A stretch of 64,000 nucleotides of DNA, from contig NZ_PEFE01000001.1 in NCBI RefSeq assembly GCF_002754315.1, positions 558,001 to 622,000 on the forward strand, given 5' to 3'. How positions within the stretch are numbered: the first letter of the stretch is position 1; every line of letters begins with the position of its first letter. Origin of the DNA: Flavobacterium sp. 11. Its GTDB lineage: Bacteria > Bacteroidota > Bacteroidia > Flavobacteriales > Flavobacteriaceae. Position numbers and translations under genes: made by a program. Below, one piece after another: positions 34,289 to 44,042 of this stretch. The notes beneath the pieces are model-generated. The model was not told the DNA's origin, did no database searches, and saw only the letters and a program-made list of their open reading frames with translations.

Positions 34289-36592
34289 ATGAATCAAGAT
34301 TATATAAAACCAGATAATTGGTCAATCATAGAAGAAGGATTTGATGTAGAGAGCGTAAAATCATCTGAAAGTTTGTTCAGCATTGGGAACGGTGCAATGG
34401 GACAACGTGCTAATTTTGAAGAAAATTATACTGGAGAAACATTCCAGGGAAGTTACATCGCAGGAATATATTACCCGGACAAAACTAAAGTGGGCTGGTG
34501 GAAAAACGGTTATCCGGAATATTTTGCGAAAGTTTTAAATGCTCCCAATTGGATTGGAATCGACATCGAAATCAACGGAGAAAAATTCGATTTGAATACC
34601 TGTACCGAAGTCAAAAATTTTCGTCGTGAGTTGAACATGAAAGAAGGTTGGTACAATCGCTCTTTTGAAGCCACATTGAAAAACGGAACTCAAATAGCAG
34701 TTACTATTCGTCGTTTTCTTTCTATCGTTTTGGATGAAGTTGGGGTTATTAATTACGAAATCACACCTTTGAACAAAGATTCAAAAATAGTGTACAAACC
34801 ATATATTGATGCTGGTGTAACCAATGAAGATGCCAACTGGGAAGAAAAATTCTGGGAACCACTTGAGGTGAAAAAATCAGTAAATGAAGCTTTTGTAACG
34901 GCACAAACGTTCAAAACACATTTCAAAGTAACCACTTTCATGCAAAATAGCATTTTGTCTAATGGTGAAAAAACGGCTATTTCTCCCTCTAATATTGATG
35001 CAACTTCCGATAAAATTCAATTTAGTTATGATGTAATTGTGGCTCAAGGCCAAAAATCATCTATACAAAAAATTGGTGGTTACACGGTTTCTTTAAACCA
35101 TGAAAACACCGTTACTGCAGCGGAGAAAGTGATTCAATCCGCATTAGCGTTAGGATACGAGAAAATGTTGCAGGACCAGATTGATGCTTGGGCAAAAATT
35201 TGGGAGATGTCTGATATTACAATTGATGGCGATGTAAAAGCACAACAAGGAATTCGTTTCAATATTTTTCAGTTGAACCAAACCTATCTAGGAAAGGATT
35301 CTCGTTTGAACATTGGACCAAAAGGTTTCACGGGAGAAAAATACGGAGGATCGACTTATTGGGACACCGAAGCGTATTGCATTCCGTTTTACATGGCGAC
35401 CAAAGATCAGGAAGTAGCTCGAAATTTATTGACCTACCGCTACAATCAATTGGATAAAGCCATTGAAAACGCTGCTAAATTAGGATTTACTAATGGTGCT
35501 GCTTTGTATCCAATGGTAACTATGAACGGTGAAGAATGCCATAACGAATGGGAAATTACTTTTGAAGAAATTCATAGAAACGGGGCCATTGCATTTGCCA
35601 TTTATAACTTTTACAGATACACTGGCGACTACAGTTACATCCCTGAAAAAGGACTGGAAGTATTAATAGGAATTGCCCGTTTTTGGCATCAAAGAGCCAA
35701 CTTTTCGACTCATTTAAACCAATATGTAATTCTTGGAGTTACGGGTCCAAATGAATATGAGAACAACGTAAACAATAATTTCTACACCAATTATATTGCA
35801 AAATGGTGTCTGGAATATACCTACGAACAAATTCAAAAGGTATCTCTGGAATATCCTTCAGATCACAAAAGAATTACGGAAAAAGTAAAAATCTCGGATT
35901 CCGAATTACAATCTTGGAAAAAAGTTTCGGATAATATGTACTTCCCTTTTTCGGAAGAACATAACGTGTATTTGCAACAAGACGGTTTCTTGGACAAAGA
36001 ATTAGTTCGCGTAGCTGATTTGGATAAAAGCCAAAGACCAATCAATCAAAAATGGTCTTGGGACCGAATTTTACGTTCGCCGTACATCAAACAAGCCGAT
36101 GTTTTGCAGTGCTTCTATTTCTTTGAAGATCATTTTTCGAAAGAAGAACTGAAAAACAATTTTGAGTTTTACGAATCATTTACCGTTCATGAAAGTTCAC
36201 TTTCGCCTTGCGTGCATTCGATTCAAGCAGCTTTATTGGATAAAATGGATATGGCGTACACATTCTATTTGAGAACTTCACGTCTGGATTTAGATGATTA
36301 CAATAAAGAAGTGGAAGAAGGCTGTCATATTACCTCAATGGCAGGAACTTGGATGAGTATCGTGGAAGGATTTGGCGGAATGAGAATTAAAGAAGATACG
36401 CTTCATTTTTCTCCAAAAATTCCAAAAGAATGGGAAGGTTACTCGTTTAAAATTAATTTCAGAAATCAAATTTTGAAAGTAGCAATTAACCATAAGGAAA
36501 CAACTTTTTCAATTGATGGCGACAAAGAATTGAAAATCATAGTAAATGGTCAGTCTGTAATCGTTAAGTCTGAGAATTTAGTTACGGTATAA
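34289..36592 (+). CDS. GH65 maltose phosphorylase
   Basis: A 767-residue cytosolic enzyme that splits maltose with phosphate into glucose and beta-glucose 1-phosphate. GH65 signatures are GAMGQRANFEE at the N-terminal domain, KYGGSTYWDTEAYCIPFY (about residue 350), HNEWEITFEEIHRNGAI, and VTGPNEYENNVNNN with catalytic acid Glu489. Trehalose and kojibiose phosphorylases share the fold, but the context of pgmB, amylases and SusCDE fits maltose best. Length matches the family. Confidence 0.93.
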   Translation: MNQDYIKPDNWSIIEEGFDVESVKSSESLFSIGNGAMGQRANFEENYTGETFQGSYIAGIYYPDKTKVGWWKNGYPEYFAKVLNAPNWIGIDIEINGEKFDLNTCTEVKNFRRELNMKEGWYNRSFEATLKNGTQIAVTIRRFLSIVLDEVGVINYEITPLNKDSKIVYKPYIDAGVTNEDANWEEKFWEPLEVKKSVNEAFVTAQTFKTHFKVTTFMQNSILSNGEKTAISPSNIDATSDKIQFSYDVIVAQGQKSSIQKIGGYTVSLNHENTVTAAEKVIQSALALGYEKMLQDQIDAWAKIWEMSDITIDGDVKAQQGIRFNIFQLNQTYLGKDSRLNIGPKGFTGEKYGGSTYWDTEAYCIPFYMATKDQEVARNLLTYRYNQLDKAIENAAKLGFTNGAALYPMVTMNGEECHNEWEITFEEIHRNGAIAFAIYNFYRYTGDYSYIPEKGLEVLIGIARFWHQRANFSTHLNQYVILGVTGPNEYENNVNNNFYTNYIAKWCLEYTYEQIQKVSLEYPSDHKRITEKVKISDSELQSWKKVSDNMYFPFSEEHNVYLQQDGFLDKELVRVADLDKSQRPINQKWSWDRILRSPYIKQADVLQCFYFFEDHFSKEELKNNFEFYESFTVHESSLSPCVHSIQAALLDKMDMAYTFYLRTSRLDLDDYNKEVEEGCHITSMAGTWMSIVEGFGGMRIKEDTLHFSPKIPKEWEGYSFKINFRNQILKVAINHKETTFSIDGDKELKIIVNGQSVIVKSENLVTV

Positions 36593-36635
36593 TAAACAAT
36601 TGCTAGAACTTGTAGTTAATTCTATCACTTGATCC

Positions 36636-36686
36636 CAAGCCTCGCTAGGCTTACTAACAATCCCAATAACATTGGGATTGTTTAAT
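36636..36686 (+). terminator. Hairpins after maltose phosphorylase
   Basis: Two stems: AAGCC/GGCTT (36636-36652), and AACAATCCCAAT with ATTGGGATTGTT (36656-36667, 36671-36682; 12 bp, 3-base loop). The T-run is short. The second stem probably ends or attenuates the MFS-pgmB-GH65 transcript. Confidence 0.6.
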
Positions 36687-36810
36687 TGATAACTGTTCTT
36701 AATTCAAATTTGAGGATTCCAATTTTTATAAAATCGGCTGACTATTTTAAAGTAAAAGACTTTATTTTAAGTGAGCGAAAAATCTAAATGTCAATAAAAT
36801 ATATTTCACA

Positions 36811-38688
36811 ATGCATAAAACAGGTTCGTTTCCGTTCATAAATAGGAGCTTTCTAAAAAAAATAACCTTATTCCTTTTTTTTATGTCTTTAACTTTAAAC
36901 GCTCAAATCGACAAAATTGAACCGCCTTTTTGGTACGCAGGAATGCAAAATCCAGAACTGCAAATTCTTTTTTATGGCAAAGACATTTCTCAATACCAAG
37001 TCACGGTTTCTAATGGCATAAAAATAACTAACGTTAAAAGAACGGAAAACTCCAACTACATTTTTGTTACCATTGACACCAAAAAAGTAGCTGCTTCTGA
37101 TTTCGTTTTTACTTTTAAAAACAACAACAAAGAAACGTTTACACAAAAATACAGCTTGCGCCAAAGAAGAGAAAATTCAGCGCAACGCAAAAGCTTTGAT
37201 TCTTCGGATATGATGTATTTATTGATGCCGGATCGCTTTGCCAATGGAAACAGAAACAACGACAGTGAAAATGCTACCCAAGAAAAATACAATAGAGAAT
37301 TACCGGGCGGAAGACACGGTGGCGATATTGAAGGCATCATAAAAAACTTAGATTATATAGCAGAACTGGGTGCAACGACCATTTGGAGTACGCCGCTTTG
37401 TGAAGATAACGATGCCAAACATTCCTATCATACCTACGGACAATCTGATGTGTATAAAATAGATCCACGTTTTGGAACCAATGCTGATTATGTTCGATTA
37501 GCAGCCGAAATGCACAAAAGAGACATGAAACTGGTAATGGATTATGTGACGAATCACTGGGGAATTGAACACTGGATGATGAAAGACTTACCTACGAAAG
37601 AATGGATCAATCAATTTGAAACCTACACGCAAACCAATCATAAAAGAACGGTTATCCACGACACTAATGCTTCAAAATTTGATAAAAAAATCGCGATAGA
37701 CGGTTGGTTTGTCCCATCGATGCCCGATTTAAATTTGACGAATCCTTTGACTTTAAAATACCTGATTCAAAATGCGATTTGGTGGATTGAATATGCCGAT
37801 TTGGATGGATTTAGAGTAGATACTTATAATTATTCAGACCCAAAAGGAATTGCAAAATGGACAAAATCCATCACCGATGAATATCCCAATTTTAATATTG
37901 TAGGGGAAGTTTGGATGCAAAGTCAAGCGCAAATGGCGTATTGGCAAAAAGACAGTAAAATTGCTGAAATACAAAATTACAACTCGTATTTACCAAGTGT
38001 AATGGATTTTACATTATATGAGGCAACCAGTAAAGCGTTCAGTGAAGACGAAGGAACTTGGGACAAAGGAGTGGTAAAAATGTATGACAATTTTACAAAT
38101 GATTTTCTGTATCCAAACATCAATAATATGTTGATTTTTGTCGAAAATCACGACACGAATCGTTTCAATCAAACCTACGGAAACGACATCAGAAAATACA
38201 AGATGGCAATGACTTTGATGGCTACCGTTCGTGGAATTCCTCAATTGTATTACGGAAGCGAAATAGGTATGGCCGGTGATAAGAACAAAGGCGATGCTGA
38301 TATTCGTCAAGATTTCCCTGGCGGTTGGGAAGGCGATCAAAACAATGCTTTCATCAAAGAAGGAAGAACTCCGGGACAAAGCGATTATTTTAATTTTACT
38401 TCTAAATTATTCAATTGGAGAAAAACAAAAGCGGCGGTTCATTTTGGAAAAATGACACATTACATTCCGGAGAATAACATCTACGTTTATTTTAGATACA
38501 ACAAAGATGAAACAGTGATGATTTTAATGAACAACAGTAATGAGACCAAAACTGTCAATACACATCGTTTCAAAGAAAACATCAAAGACTTTAAAACCGG
38601 AAAAGATGTAATTTCTGAACTTACATTTGACGTTACAAACGAAATTATAATAGAACCTAAGTCAGTTTTGATTTTAGAACTTAAGTAA
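36811..38688 (+). CDS. Exported GH13 cyclomaltodextrinase/neopullulanase (SusA-like)
   Basis: A 625-residue glucan hydrolase. An N-terminal export signal is seen (hydrophobic ITLFLFFMSLTLNA, residues 20-33), with no lipobox. Residues 34-125 form the N-terminal cyclomaltodextrinase domain (PPFWYAGMQNPELQILFYG). The GH13 barrel follows with MYLLMPDRFANG, nucleophile Asp337 in DGFRVDTYNY, acid Glu366 in IVGEVWMQ, and Asp448 in VENHDTNRF. It would act in the periplasm on imported maltodextrins, like SusA of Bacteroides. It lies between GH65 and the lipoprotein amylase. Confidence 0.93.
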   Translation: MHKTGSFPFINRSFLKKITLFLFFMSLTLNAQIDKIEPPFWYAGMQNPELQILFYGKDISQYQVTVSNGIKITNVKRTENSNYIFVTIDTKKVAASDFVFTFKNNNKETFTQKYSLRQRRENSAQRKSFDSSDMMYLLMPDRFANGNRNNDSENATQEKYNRELPGGRHGGDIEGIIKNLDYIAELGATTIWSTPLCEDNDAKHSYHTYGQSDVYKIDPRFGTNADYVRLAAEMHKRDMKLVMDYVTNHWGIEHWMMKDLPTKEWINQFETYTQTNHKRTVIHDTNASKFDKKIAIDGWFVPSMPDLNLTNPLTLKYLIQNAIWWIEYADLDGFRVDTYNYSDPKGIAKWTKSITDEYPNFNIVGEVWMQSQAQMAYWQKDSKIAEIQNYNSYLPSVMDFTLYEATSKAFSEDEGTWDKGVVKMYDNFTNDFLYPNINNMLIFVENHDTNRFNQTYGNDIRKYKMAMTLMATVRGIPQLYYGSEIGMAGDKNKGDADIRQDFPGGWEGDQNNAFIKEGRTPGQSDYFNFTSKLFNWRKTKAAVHFGKMTHYIPENNIYVYFRYNKDETVMILMNNSNETKTVNTHRFKENIKDFKTGKDVISELTFDVTNEIIIEPKSVLILELK

Positions 38689-38767
38689 TTTGAACCTTGT
38701 AAAGCATTTAAGCGATTTGATAATTCCTTATATGTTTCAAAAAAAATAATCATTTAATGCTATAAAA

Positions 38768-40426
38768 ATGAAAAAATATTCAATCCCACTTTTACTATTA
38801 ACCATGACAATAATAAGTAGTTGCTCCAGTACACAAACAATTGCTGAGAGTAACAAAACACCTTTCGTTTGGGAAGGAGCGAATGTTTATTTCTTAATGA
38901 CAGACCGTTTTAATAATGGCGACACTTCAAATGATATAAACTTCAACAGAACCAAAACAACGGGAAAACTTCGTGGTTTTGAAGGTGGCGACATCAAAGG
39001 AATTTCTCAAAAAATTGACGAAGGTTATTTTGATAAATTAGGAATCAATGCCATTTGGTTTACACCAATAGTGGAGCAAATTCACGATGGTGTTGACGAA
39101 GGAACAGGTTTAAGTTATGGCTTTCATGGCTATTGGGCAAAAGACTGGACAAACTTAGATCCTAACTTTGGAACAAAAGAAGATTTGGCTGCATTAGTTC
39201 AAAAAGCACACGCACACGGAATCCGAATCATTCTTGATGGCGTAATCAATCATACCGGTCCCGTAACTCCCGAAGATACGGTTTGGCCAAATGACTGGGT
39301 GCGAACAGGACCCAATTGCGATTACAAATCGTTTGAAAACACAACTGCTTGTACGCTGGTTTCTAATCTTCCGGATATAAAAACAGAAAACAATCAAGCG
39401 GTAGCGTTACCTCCTTTTTTAATCGAAAAATGGAAAAAAGAAGGACGTTACGAACAAGAAATGAAAGAACTTGATGCGTTTTTTGCTCGTACGGGATATC
39501 CAAGAGCCCCAAAATATTACATCATCAAATGGCTGACGGATTATATTGCAGATTATGGAATTGACGGTTATCGTGGCGACACGGTAAAACATACCGATGA
39601 AACGGTTTGGGCTGATTTCAAGACCCAATGTGATTATGCTTTTGCAACTTGGAAGAAAAACAATCCAACAAAAGTTTTAGACAACAATCCTTTTTACACC
39701 ATTGCTGAAGTTTACAATTATGGTATCAGCGGCGGACAAGATTTTGATTTTGGAGACAAAAAAATAAACTATTTTAAAAATGGTTTCAACAATATGATCA
39801 ATTTTGAGTTCAAATGGGATGCACAAAAAGACTATGAATTTATATTCTCAAAATATTCTGATAAGTTAAACAATGACTTAAAAGGATATAGTGTTTTGAA
39901 CTATTTGTCTTCACACGATGACGGCGGACCATTTGATGCAAATCGTACCAAAACTATAGAAAGCGGAACAAAATTATTACTGAGTCCTGGACTTTCTCAA
40001 GTATATTATGGTGATGAAAGCGCTCGTTCTTTAGTTATCGAAGGAACAAAAGGTGATGCTACCTTGCGTTCGTTTATGAATTGGGAAGCTATCAAATCAA
40101 ATCCTGAAACCCAAAAAACATTGTTGCATTGGCAAAAATTAGGTCAATTTAGAAGAAATCATCCTTCGATTGGAGCAGGAATTCACAAACAAATTTCGGG
40201 TCAACCGTATATTTTTAGCAGAACTTTCTCTAAAGGAGATTTTACAGATAAAGTAGTTGTTGGATTGGATTTGGTAATTGGTACAAAAGAACTTGCTGTA
40301 GATTCAACTTTCGCAGACGGCACATCATTAAAAGATGCCTATTCCGGAAAAGAAGCAATTGTTTCCAATGGAAAAGTGACAATCAATACTGAATTTGATA
40401 TTGTTTTATTGGAATTGAAAAAATAA
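38768..40426 (+). CDS. Lipoprotein GH13 alpha-amylase
   Basis: A 552-residue lipoprotein (lipobox with Cys19 in TIISSCSSTQ). The GH13 barrel shows VYFLMTDRFNNGD, FHGYWAKDW, ILDGVINHTG, nucleophile Asp271 in DGYRGDTVKH, acid Glu314 in TIAEVYNYG, and Asp384 in LSSHDDGGPF. The Gly before the nucleophile Asp replaces the more usual Val/Leu/Met. As a lipid-anchored amylase it may take the role of SusG at the outer membrane, but it is shorter and lacks an inserted starch-binding domain. A terminator follows. Confidence 0.92.
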   Translation: MKKYSIPLLLLTMTIISSCSSTQTIAESNKTPFVWEGANVYFLMTDRFNNGDTSNDINFNRTKTTGKLRGFEGGDIKGISQKIDEGYFDKLGINAIWFTPIVEQIHDGVDEGTGLSYGFHGYWAKDWTNLDPNFGTKEDLAALVQKAHAHGIRIILDGVINHTGPVTPEDTVWPNDWVRTGPNCDYKSFENTTACTLVSNLPDIKTENNQAVALPPFLIEKWKKEGRYEQEMKELDAFFARTGYPRAPKYYIIKWLTDYIADYGIDGYRGDTVKHTDETVWADFKTQCDYAFATWKKNNPTKVLDNNPFYTIAEVYNYGISGGQDFDFGDKKINYFKNGFNNMINFEFKWDAQKDYEFIFSKYSDKLNNDLKGYSVLNYLSSHDDGGPFDANRTKTIESGTKLLLSPGLSQVYYGDESARSLVIEGTKGDATLRSFMNWEAIKSNPETQKTLLHWQKLGQFRRNHPSIGAGIHKQISGQPYIFSRTFSKGDFTDKVVVGLDLVIGTKELAVDSTFADGTSLKDAYSGKEAIVSNGKVTINTEFDIVLLELKK

Positions 40427-40445
40427 TTCGAAAATAATTTCATAG

Positions 40446-40478
40446 AAACGCCTTTAGAAATGAAGGCGTTTTTTTTAT
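40446..40478 (+). terminator. Terminator after the starch utilisation locus
   Basis: Stem AAACGCCTT with AAGGCGTTT (8-base loop) followed by a run of T, 20 bases after the lipoprotein amylase stop. Confidence 0.85.
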
Positions 40479-40506
40479 GTTTACCTTTACCAAAAAATAA
40501 AAGACA

Positions 40507-41184
40507 ATGCTCAAAATTGGACATCGTGGTGCAAAAGGACATGAACCCGAGAATACCTTTATTTCGTTCCAAAAAGCATTAGACATGCAAGTGGACGGCA
40601 TTGAACTTGACGTGCATTTGAGTGCTGATGGCGAAATAATGGTTATTCATGACGAATCTATTGACCGAACGACCAACGGAAAAGGTTTTGTAAATGCATT
40701 ATCTTTGCGCGAATTGAAAGCCTTTAGAATAAATGGAGAGCAGCAAATCCCAACTCTGAAGGAGGTTTTTGATTTGATAAACCAAGATTGTTTTATCAAT
40801 ATTGAGCTCAAAAGTTATGAGGCAATCAATAAAGTAGTTTCGCTTATTGAAAAATACGTCACTAAAAAAGGATGGAAATACGACCGGTTTTTAATTTCCA
40901 GTTTTGATTGGAATGCACTGCAACAAGTGGCGTTTTTAAATGATAAAATTCCAATTGGCGTTTTAACGGAAACCGATTTAGACTTGGCTTTGGCTTTCGC
41001 CAAATTCATTCAGGCAAAATCCATTCATCCGCATTTTCATTTATTGACAAAAGAAAACACGGCAAAAATACAGGAAAAAGGATTGCAGGTTTTCCCTTGG
41101 ACCATCAATGAATTAGAAGACATTCAAAAAATAAAAACATTCAACGTAAACGGTATCATCACCGATTTCCCAAATAGAATATGA
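40507..41184 (+). CDS. ugpQ: Glycerophosphodiester phosphodiesterase
   Basis: A 225-residue GDPD barrel enzyme that hydrolyses glycerophosphodiesters to glycerol 3-phosphate and an alcohol. The catalytic motif GHRGAKGHEPENTFISF is at residues 6-22, with metal ligands Glu/Asp in DGIELDVHLSADGEIMVIHD and INIELK further on. It has no signal peptide, so it is cytosolic. The stop overlaps the next gene start by 4 bases. Confidence 0.92.
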   Translation: MLKIGHRGAKGHEPENTFISFQKALDMQVDGIELDVHLSADGEIMVIHDESIDRTTNGKGFVNALSLRELKAFRINGEQQIPTLKEVFDLINQDCFINIELKSYEAINKVVSLIEKYVTKKGWKYDRFLISSFDWNALQQVAFLNDKIPIGVLTETDLDLALAFAKFIQAKSIHPHFHLLTKENTAKIQEKGLQVFPWTINELEDIQKIKTFNVNGIITDFPNRI

Positions 41185-42401
41185 ACCAGAATTTCGATAT
41201 AATAATAGTAGGCGGCGGCGCAGCAGGTTTTTTTACAGCGATTAATATTGTGGAAAAAAATCCAAAATTAAAAGTTGCAATTCTGGAACGCGGAGCTGAA
41301 GTATTGCAAAAAGTTAGAATTTCCGGTGGCGGAAGATGCAACGTAACGCACGCTTGTTTTGAACCGAATGAATTGGTAAAGTTTTATCCGCGTGGCGAAA
41401 AAGAATTACGAGGTCCTTTTCATCAGTTTTGTTCTGGCGATACGATTGAATGGTTCGAGAAGCATGGCGTAGAACTCAAAATTGAAGCGGACGGACGCAT
41501 GTTTCCTGTTTCGAATTCGTCTCAAACAATTATTGATTGTTTTCTAAAAGCGACACAAAAACTAGGAATTGCAGTGCTTACGGGACAAAGTGTACAATCT
41601 ATTTTCAATCCCGAAGTTTCGGGAGAAAATTTTTGGAAAATTGAAACCCAAACCGAAAATTATCTTGCCGAAAAGCTAATTTTAGCCACAGGGAGCAATC
41701 CTAAAGTATGGGAAATGTTACAGAATTTTGGTCACGCAGTTGTCAGCCCCGTTCCTTCCCTATTCACTTTCAACATCAAAGATTCCAGAATAAAAGAATT
41801 ACCTGGAGTTGCGGCACTAGTTACCGTAAAAGTAAAAGACACTAAACTTACTTCAACAGGACCATTGTTAATTACCCATTGGGGAATGAGCGGACCCGCA
41901 ATATTGAAACTCTCGGCTTGGGGTGCCCGCATCTTGCATGACAAAAATTATCAGTTCACCATTTTCGTTAATTGGTTGAATGATGAAGACACTTCCGATG
42001 TCGAGAAAAAGCTAAAAGAATTAAAACAGGAACACGCTAAAAAATCAGTTTCAAAGAAATCTCCTTTCGAATTAACCAATAGATTATGGGAAAGTTTAGT
42101 ACTCGCTTCCGGAATTGAAATGGAGACAAAATGGGCCGATTTATCTAAAATACAATTGCAAAATCTAGCCAATCAATTGACGAATGGGAATTTTCAGGTC
42201 AACGGAAAAAGCACGTTTAAGGAAGAATTTGTAACTGCCGGCGGAATTGATTTAAAAGAAATTAACTTCAAAACAATGGAAAGCAAATTACATGAAAACC
42301 TTTATTTTGCTGGTGAAATTGTCAATATTGATGCCATTACAGGCGGATTCAATTTTCAGAATGCATGGACGAGCGGATTTATTGTGGCTAATGCAATTTA
42401 A
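41181..42401 (+). CDS. NAD(P)/FAD-dependent oxidoreductase, HI0933/YhiN family
   Basis: A 406-residue flavoprotein. The N-terminal dinucleotide motif is IIIVGGGAAGFFTAINI, followed by ISGGGRCNVTHAC, a family hallmark (about residues 48-60). The C-terminal FAD region has FAGEIVNIDAITGGFNFQNAW. The family is widespread; its physiological reaction is not established. It is coupled to the phosphodiesterase gene by a 4-base overlap. Confidence 0.92.
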   Translation: MNQNFDIIIVGGGAAGFFTAINIVEKNPKLKVAILERGAEVLQKVRISGGGRCNVTHACFEPNELVKFYPRGEKELRGPFHQFCSGDTIEWFEKHGVELKIEADGRMFPVSNSSQTIIDCFLKATQKLGIAVLTGQSVQSIFNPEVSGENFWKIETQTENYLAEKLILATGSNPKVWEMLQNFGHAVVSPVPSLFTFNIKDSRIKELPGVAALVTVKVKDTKLTSTGPLLITHWGMSGPAILKLSAWGARILHDKNYQFTIFVNWLNDEDTSDVEKKLKELKQEHAKKSVSKKSPFELTNRLWESLVLASGIEMETKWADLSKIQLQNLANQLTNGNFQVNGKSTFKEEFVTAGGIDLKEINFKTMESKLHENLYFAGEIVNIDAITGGFNFQNAWTSGFIVANAI

Positions 42402-42484
42402 ATTTAATTAACAAGAGTTTAAAACTTTAGTAAGTTTTATTTAAGAAGATTCTGATAACTTTACTATCGTATTATCAGAAACTT

Positions 42485-43225
42485 ATGAAAACAAAACTAC
42501 TCGCCTCCTTTTTTATTTTATTTCTTCACCATAGTGGTCTAGCACAAGTTAGCAACCGCATTCAGGGACAAGTATTATTTGATAAAACCGCTGCAACCAA
42601 AGTTGAAGTAATCAATTCAACCTCCAAAACCGTTATTTTGACCGATACTGATGGAAAGTTTGCAATTAACATTGAAATTAATGATGTATTAGTTTTTGTT
42701 GCTAAAAATCATAATATTAAAGAAATAAAAATTTCAGTAGCAATCTTAAACCAAGGTGCTCTTAAAGTAACTTTATCTTCTAAAGTAGAAGAGCTTAAAG
42801 AAGTGGTTGTTCAAAGCATGCCGTCCATAAAGCTTGGTAAAGATGCTAAATGGGAACAAGCCAAACTAGATCAATACGCTCTTGAAAAAAATGCAAAATC
42901 ATTAAAAAATCCTGGCGTTTATACTGGTACCATTGAAAACGGCATGAATTTAATGAGAATTGGCGGAATGATAGCTAAGTTGTTCCAGAAAAAGAATACT
43001 GATACAGAGGTAAAAGGTCCTGTTCTGCCTTTTCTAGAGGCTGCAAAAACCCAAATCGAACCAGAATTTTATACCGACACATTACAACTTCAACCCGAGG
43101 AAATTGGAAAATTTCTAGATTTCTGCAACAAAGACCCAAAGTCAAAAATAATTGCTGAACAACAAAATGTACTTTCGCTTCAGGAATTTATGAGTCTCAA
43201 AATATTACATTTCAAAAGCAAATAA
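42485..43225 (+). CDS. Exported protein with carboxypeptidase-like regulatory domain
   Basis: A 246-residue protein with signal peptide (ends HHSGLAQVSN). Residues about 25-105 match the carboxypeptidase-regulatory-like beta-sandwich seen at the N-terminus of SusC proteins (IQGQVLFDKTAATKVEVINS, LTDTDGKFAINIEINDVLVF). There is no TonB plug or barrel after it, only a 130-residue helical-looking tail. Such proteins are common and poorly characterised in Bacteroidota; likely periplasmic or envelope-linked. Confidence 0.75.
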   Translation: MKTKLLASFFILFLHHSGLAQVSNRIQGQVLFDKTAATKVEVINSTSKTVILTDTDGKFAINIEINDVLVFVAKNHNIKEIKISVAILNQGALKVTLSSKVEELKEVVVQSMPSIKLGKDAKWEQAKLDQYALEKNAKSLKNPGVYTGTIENGMNLMRIGGMIAKLFQKKNTDTEVKGPVLPFLEAAKTQIEPEFYTDTLQLQPEEIGKFLDFCNKDPKSKIIAEQQNVLSLQEFMSLKILHFKSK

Positions 43226-43280
43226 ACTTTTAAAATATCATTGCAACCCAGACAAAAGTAAGTTTCTGAAATACGAGATC

Positions 43281-43757
43281 TTATCTATTCAACCACCAAA
43301 TACTTCCATTTAAAACGGCGGCAAAACTTACCCAAGCCAAATACGGAAGCAATAAATAGCCCGCAATTTTATTGATTTTGGCAAATTGAACGTACGTTTC
43401 AAAAATCATCAACCACAATACAATAATTTCTAATCCGGCTAACATTGGATTGTGTAAACCAAAGAATAAATACGACCACAAAGCATTTAGTGCCAATTGT
43501 ATTGCAAAGAAAACCAATGCTTTTTTTACAACCTCTTTTTCTGATTCAATTCTATCCCAAACTAATCCTGCGGCAACACCCATCATCACATACAACATAC
43601 TCCAAACTGGTGCAAAAACCCAATTAGGCGGATTAAAACTTGGTTTTACTAAAGTTGGATACCAAGTAGTGATAGCAGAACGGGTGACAATTCCAGAGAA
43701 ATATCCAATGGCAAGGCACGTAACAACAACAGCTAATATTCGGCTAATTTTATTCAT
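43281..43757 (-). CDS. tspO: TspO/MBR-family membrane protein
   Basis: A 158-residue protein with five predicted helices. The family pattern TWYPTLVKPSFNPPNWVFAP (about residues 32-51) and the Trp-rich helix ends (ALNALWSYLFFGLHNP, YLAWVSFAAVLNGSIWWLNR) are typical. TspO proteins bind tetrapyrroles and have been linked to stress and carotenoid control. The gene stands alone on the minus strand, convergent to the preceding gene. Confidence 0.92.
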   Translation of the reverse strand: MNKISRILAVVVTCLAIGYFSGIVTRSAITTWYPTLVKPSFNPPNWVFAPVWSMLYVMMGVAAGLVWDRIESEKEVVKKALVFFAIQLALNALWSYLFFGLHNPMLAGLEIIVLWLMIFETYVQFAKINKIAGYLLLPYLAWVSFAAVLNGSIWWLNR

Positions 43758-43850
43758 TTTTATATTTTTTAAATGTACTCTTTTCTTGAAACATATGAGC
43801 TATTTAAGAAACAATAAGTGTACTGATTATCTCGTAAACTTTATATTTCT

Positions 43851-43913
43851 AACCATTAAGGAATTAAGAAAAATTAAGCCCAATACTTAATGAAGCTTAA
43901 TTCCTTAATGGTT
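43851..43913. repeat. Hairpin element with perfect 18-bp inverted arms
   Basis: AACCATTAAGGAATTAAG (43851-43868) and its exact reverse complement (43896-43913) flank a 27-base loop that itself repeats ATTAAG motifs. It sits in the divergent spacer between tspO and mvaD. It resembles a small MITE-like or hairpin repeat; only one copy is in this window. Confidence 0.7.
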
Positions 43914-44017
43914 AAAAAATCCTTGATGGACTTATATGATTATTTTTATTGTCCAAATTTACTTAAATCTTTGTAACGATTAACCAACTAAACGAATAAA
44001 CAAATAACCCAAAAAAG

Positions 44018-44025
44018 TATCTTTG
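44018..44025 (+). promoter_or_regulatory. Promoter -7 box of mvaD
   Basis: TATCTTTG matches the Bacteroidota -7 consensus TAnnTTTG and lies 17 bases before the mvaD ATG. No clear -33 TTTG was found at ideal spacing. Confidence 0.5.
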
Positions 44026-44042
44026 CGTAAATTTATACATTC

